Positions 21,423 to 23,695 of a stretch of DNA of 23,695 nucleotides are shown in pieces; position 1 is the first letter of the stretch; every line of letters begins with the position of its first letter. Made by a program: the position numbers and the translations under genes. The notes under the pieces were generated by a model. The model was not told the DNA's origin. It was given only the letters and a program-made list of their open reading frames with translations, and ran no database searches. The DNA is taken from contig JALURF010000043.1 in NCBI GenBank assembly GCA_027017165.1, forward strand, positions 13,231-36,925. The letters run 5' to 3'. The stretch comes from Thermofilaceae archaeon. Lineage in GTDB: Archaea; Thermoproteota; Thermoprotei; Thermofilales; B69-G16.

Positions 21423-22220
21423 TTAAAGATTTAACAACTTATGTATGTTCTTCCAGAGTATTTTCTCTTTATCCTCCTCGCTTATAGGCAATTTTTTAAT
21501 TATCTCAATCTGCCTCCTGGCCCCAAGCCGGTCGGGAGTTAAGCCCATTACGTAGTCGCTGCCGAATATAAACTTATCCGAGCCCAAAGCCTCGACATAC
21601 CTAGCGAATCCCTCTAAACCTAGCTTCTCGGTAATAGTCACGAGACTATAGGATGTGTCGAGGTACACATTCTCGAAGGTGGCTATACTGATAACGTCCT
21701 CAAAATGGAACATACCTCCCATATGGGCGAATATCATAGTAGTCTTAGGCGCCACGTAGGGCAGTAAAGCATAGTCCTCAAACTTGTTAATCCAAGGCGC
21801 TGGCTCGCCTTTAAAATATAAAGTGGATAAATCGCCCAGCATAACGTGTAGCACGACCGGCACATCCAGATCTCCAGCTTCCTCGAGAACTCTCCACACG
21901 TGTGGATGGCTAATGCAGAAACCTTGGAGACTCGGGTGAAGCTTTAAGCCTTTCAAACCTAAATCCTCTATAGCTCTTCTAAGCTCTTTCACCGCTCGAT
22001 CACACGGATTAGGAACGACAGAGGCAAAGCCTATAATCCTCCCCGGCTCGTAATCCACAATCTCAGCTATTAAATCGTTGGAATGGTATGGAGCTATAGG
22101 CAACAAAACCACCTTGTCTAAGCCCTCCCCGTTCATCCACTCCAACAATTTCTCAGCCAGTTCTACAGCTGAAAAATCTTTAACATTGAGAGGCAAGTGC
22201 ACATGCGCGTCAATAATCAT
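21423..22220 (-). CDS. Amidohydrolase-family metal-dependent hydrolase/decarboxylase (COG2159-like)
   Basis: A 265-aa TIM-barrel amidohydrolase. The metal ligands expected for the family are visible: DAHVH at residues 4-8, GLKLHPSLQG at about 110-120, VVLHVML, FAHMGG, and FGSDYVMG near residue 220. This set matches the group containing ACMSD and gamma-resorcylate decarboxylase-like enzymes and many uncharacterised hydrolases; the substrate is unknown. I chose the ATG at 22220, since MIIDAHVH is the usual N-terminus; a GTG three codons upstream is also possible. It lies downstream of the GNAT gene on the same strand (154 bases between) and converges with the MFS gene. Confidence 0.88.
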   Translation of the reverse strand: MIIDAHVHLPLNVKDFSAVELAEKLLEWMNGEGLDKVVLLPIAPYHSNDLIAEIVDYEPGRIIGFASVVPNPCDRAVKELRRAIEDLGLKGLKLHPSLQGFCISHPHVWRVLEEAGDLDVPVVLHVMLGDLSTLYFKGEPAPWINKFEDYALLPYVAPKTTMIFAHMGGMFHFEDVISIATFENVYLDTSYSLVTITEKLGLEGFARYVEALGSDKFIFGSDYVMGLTPDRLGARRQIEIIKKLPISEEDKEKILWKNIHKLLNL

Positions 22221-22374
22221 AAACCCCACAAAGCTAAACCCTCAACCCTCCCATATAAACATAGATTAATCAGCAATCCGCACTTCCACAGTTATCGAAA
22301 AAGTCATAGATTTCAACACGTGATATTGGTAAAATCCCCGAGCTATGATTGATACAGTAATCTTACTATCTAAA

Positions 22375-22938
22375 CTACCTAAGCTTTAGAGTTGCTAAGC
22401 CTACTTTGACGATGTTAAAGCCGCAATGCTTATAGAAACTCAACCCCGCCAAATTCTCCAAACCCACGATCAATCTTAAAGTCTTACACCCCCTTCTTCT
22501 AGCTATCTCCTTGGCGAAATCCATCAACCTCGTCCCAACCCTGTAACCCCTATACTTCTTAAGCACAAAAACATCCTTAACCCACGCAGAAGGACCTCCA
22601 TCAAACAGCCTATAACAGATAGACAGGTGTAGATAGCCTATAATCCTCCCATCGAGCTCAGCGACTATTATATAGTCATTCGGGTACCTAGACGGCTCCC
22701 ACCCATCGATATTTCTGCGAATCTCATCCAAGTCAAGCTCGTCTGGAAGCCATATATCCGGCTCACTCTCCAACGCCACACGGCGAAACTCCAAAAGCTT
22801 TTCCCGATCACCAACCCTCGCAAGCCGAATCTCAAGCCGCCGCATCGCCTCAACCAACCCCGGATCCCGCGGCGGACGCTTAGCCTGTACAAATCGATCT
22901 TTCGCTCCATCCCACACATACCAGAACTCCGTAGACAT
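22375..22938 (-). CDS. GNAT-family N-acetyltransferase
   Basis: A 187-aa protein. The GNAT fold begins near residue 34 (LEIRLARVGDREKLLEFRR). The acetyl-CoA site is VKDVFVLKKYRGYRVGTRLMDFAKEIARRRG, with the RGYRVG pyrophosphate loop, and LENLAGLSFYKHCGF is the C-terminal motif B. The first 30 residues (MSTEFWYVWDGAKDRFVQAKRPPRDPGL) are an extra segment with three Trp/Tyr, not part of the core. The ATG at 22938 has GGTGGT upstream, and TTATAAATTTTAG on the - strand at about 22972-22984 is a good TATA box. The acceptor substrate cannot be inferred. Confidence 0.88.
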   Translation of the reverse strand: MSTEFWYVWDGAKDRFVQAKRPPRDPGLVEAMRRLEIRLARVGDREKLLEFRRVALESEPDIWLPDELDLDEIRRNIDGWEPSRYPNDYIIVAELDGRIIGYLHLSICYRLFDGGPSAWVKDVFVLKKYRGYRVGTRLMDFAKEIARRRGCKTLRLIVGLENLAGLSFYKHCGFNIVKVGLATLKLR

Positions 22939-22971
22939 CTATACCACCATCTCAGTATAATCAACAAAATT

Positions 22972-22984
22972 ACTAAAATTTATA
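22972..22984 (-). promoter_or_regulatory. TATA region of the GNAT gene
   Basis: TTATAAATTTTAG on the - strand is placed about 40 bases before the ATG at 22938, leaving a leader of about 15 bases with the GGTGGT ribosome binding site. Confidence 0.5.
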
Positions 22985-23509
22985 AAAATCCACCTAAACC
23001 ACGATACCTTCCACGAATAGAATCCATCAACATTATACCACTCGATTTTACAAGCCATTGCTATAAGCAACGTCTTCATGAAATCTTCTCAGCAACTTTA
23101 ATCCGCTCTTCTTGCGCCTACAACATATACTTAGAAAAGCAAATTAACCAAGTAACTAGTATTTCGCCCGTTAGAAGACTCATCCACGCAGAACAAGTTT
23201 ACCGGAAGAAATATTGCAGATTTTAGGAATTAGAGAGAGAAATACGCTAGATTCGTTAAAGATTCTAGAGAGGCTAGGGCGATCATAAAGACTACTTCGA
23301 AGAAGAAAGTAGCCGTTACAAAGAGTTTTCCCCCACGCAAAACATGACCATTGCTCCTTCAAATCATCTACACTCCCGCTAAAATTGAAAAATTCCGCTA
23401 GACCTGTATTGAAGCTTTACAAATACCAGAGTATGAAATTGAAACGGATATTATATAGCGGATCATGAGAAAGATATAGCGCGATAGGAACACTACTTCC
23501 CCAACGACG
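22985..23509. other. Gene-poor spacer with possible eroded coding remnants
   Basis: No convincing gene is present in about 520 bases. Several + strand stretches look weakly coding but lie in different frames and lack starts. One is open through 23226 (ending near residues LIHAEQVYRKKYCRF). A second at 23175-23288 reads LPEEILQILGIRERNTLDSLKILERLG, helix-turn-helix-like. A third, about 23404-23454, reads IEALQIPEYEIETDII before a stop. This suits an old pseudogene broken by frameshifts, but I cannot name the family and chance is not excluded. I see no tRNA, C/D box RNA or repeat array here. Confidence 0.35.
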
Positions 23510-23695
23510 TTATAAAAGTTGAAGCTTATTAAGTAACTCCATTATATAACGCTCACCCATCAGAACACCGGAATAAGGTCCAAAAGCCACGTCTTTCTCC
23601 TTCTTCACGTACTCTATAACCTCTTCTTCATGTTTTTCGACCAGTTTTTTACCTTCCTCGCTCTCTACGACAAAGAGAATTATGCCCTCTAAGTC
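23510..23695 (-). CDS. C-terminal end of an unidentified protein (partial)
   Basis: I translated 61 codons from the window edge to a TAA at 23512-23510. The visible part is DLEGIILFVVESEEGKKL, followed by a charged helix rich in Glu and Lys, then DVAFGPYSGVLMGERYIMELLNKLQLL. The beginning of the gene lies beyond the right edge. The strong amphipathic, charged composition and regular stop make this a real coding end rather than chance. I do not recognise the family; there are no metal, nucleotide or membrane motifs in the visible part. Confidence 0.65.
   Translation of the reverse strand, partial: DLEGIILFVVESEEGKKLVEKHEEEVIEYVKKEKDVAFGPYSGVLMGERYIMELLNKLQLL

Noticed and set aside
22230..22374. 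Possible C/D sRNA between the amidohydrolase and GNAT genes
   Set aside because: GTGATAT and ATGATTGAT resemble C boxes, but no D boxes lie at workable distances.
23180..23362. 60-aa - strand frame in the right-hand spacer
   Set aside because: No ribosome binding site or family-like pattern; composition looks random.
1..23695. CRISPR arrays, insertion sequences or transposases
   Set aside because: I saw no regularly spaced repeats, no transposase motifs, and no terminal inverted repeats. The only short repeats are promoter-sized.

Overview
The window is chromosomal DNA of a (hyper)thermophilic archaeon, most probably a member of the Thermoproteota (Crenarchaeota) or a close TACK relative. 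The reasons are a PolB1/Dpo1-type DNA polymerase, archaeal/eukaryal-type ribosomal proteins (L21e, S17e, S26e, L10e, S10), EF-1alpha, SRP54, Pus10 and archease, TATA-box promoters placed about 25 bases before starts, GGTG/GGAG ribosome binding sites, and three tRNA genes that are all interrupted by small bulge-helix-bulge introns. I do not assign a genus. The gene content is largely core housekeeping; the last ~3.5 kb looks more accessory.

Layout. 1-2651 (-): a small Cys/His protein followed by, and overlapping, PolB1, which runs off the left edge. 2749-3042 (+): L21e, from a shared bidirectional promoter. 3043-7359 (-): a tight operon reading KaiC-like ATPase, SRP54, a degenerate TrmY paralogue, Pus10. 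7450-9021 (-): a PIN-ATPase-KH protein, divergent from TrmI (tRNA m1A methyltransferase, 9108-9869 +). 9945-10264 (-): S17e and, downstream with its own TATA box, a probable C/D box guide RNA. 10441-12270 (+): a small winged-helix-like protein, an unknown 128-aa protein and a THUMP methyltransferase (Trm14-like). 12314-16019 (+): tRNA-Arg, EF-1alpha, S10, tRNA-Ser, archease, L10e and a DUF2192-like protein. 16016-16726 (-): TrmJ. 16882-18966 (+): a winged-helix protein fused to an NrdD-like domain that has lost its glycyl-radical glycine. 18940-19811 (-): S26e and a canonical TrmY. 19908-20000 (+): a CAT-anticodon tRNA. 20142-21413 (+): an MFS transporter. 21423-22938 (-): a GNAT acetyltransferase and an amidohydrolase. 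22950-23509 has no convincing gene. 23510-23695 is the C-terminal end of an unidentified gene.

The unifying theme is stable-RNA maturation. Enzymes acting on tRNA positions 54/55 (Pus10, TrmY, TrmY-like), 57/58 (TrmI), 32 (TrmJ) and probably 6 (Trm14), plus archease (RtcB splicing ligase cofactor), lie among intron-bearing tRNAs and a guide RNA. The most notable points are the second, SAM-site-less TrmY paralogue coupled to Pus10; the HTH-NrdD-like pseudo-reductase; the tRNA-Ser(TGA) intron at the unusual 33/34 position beside archease; and the C/D sRNA with its own promoter.
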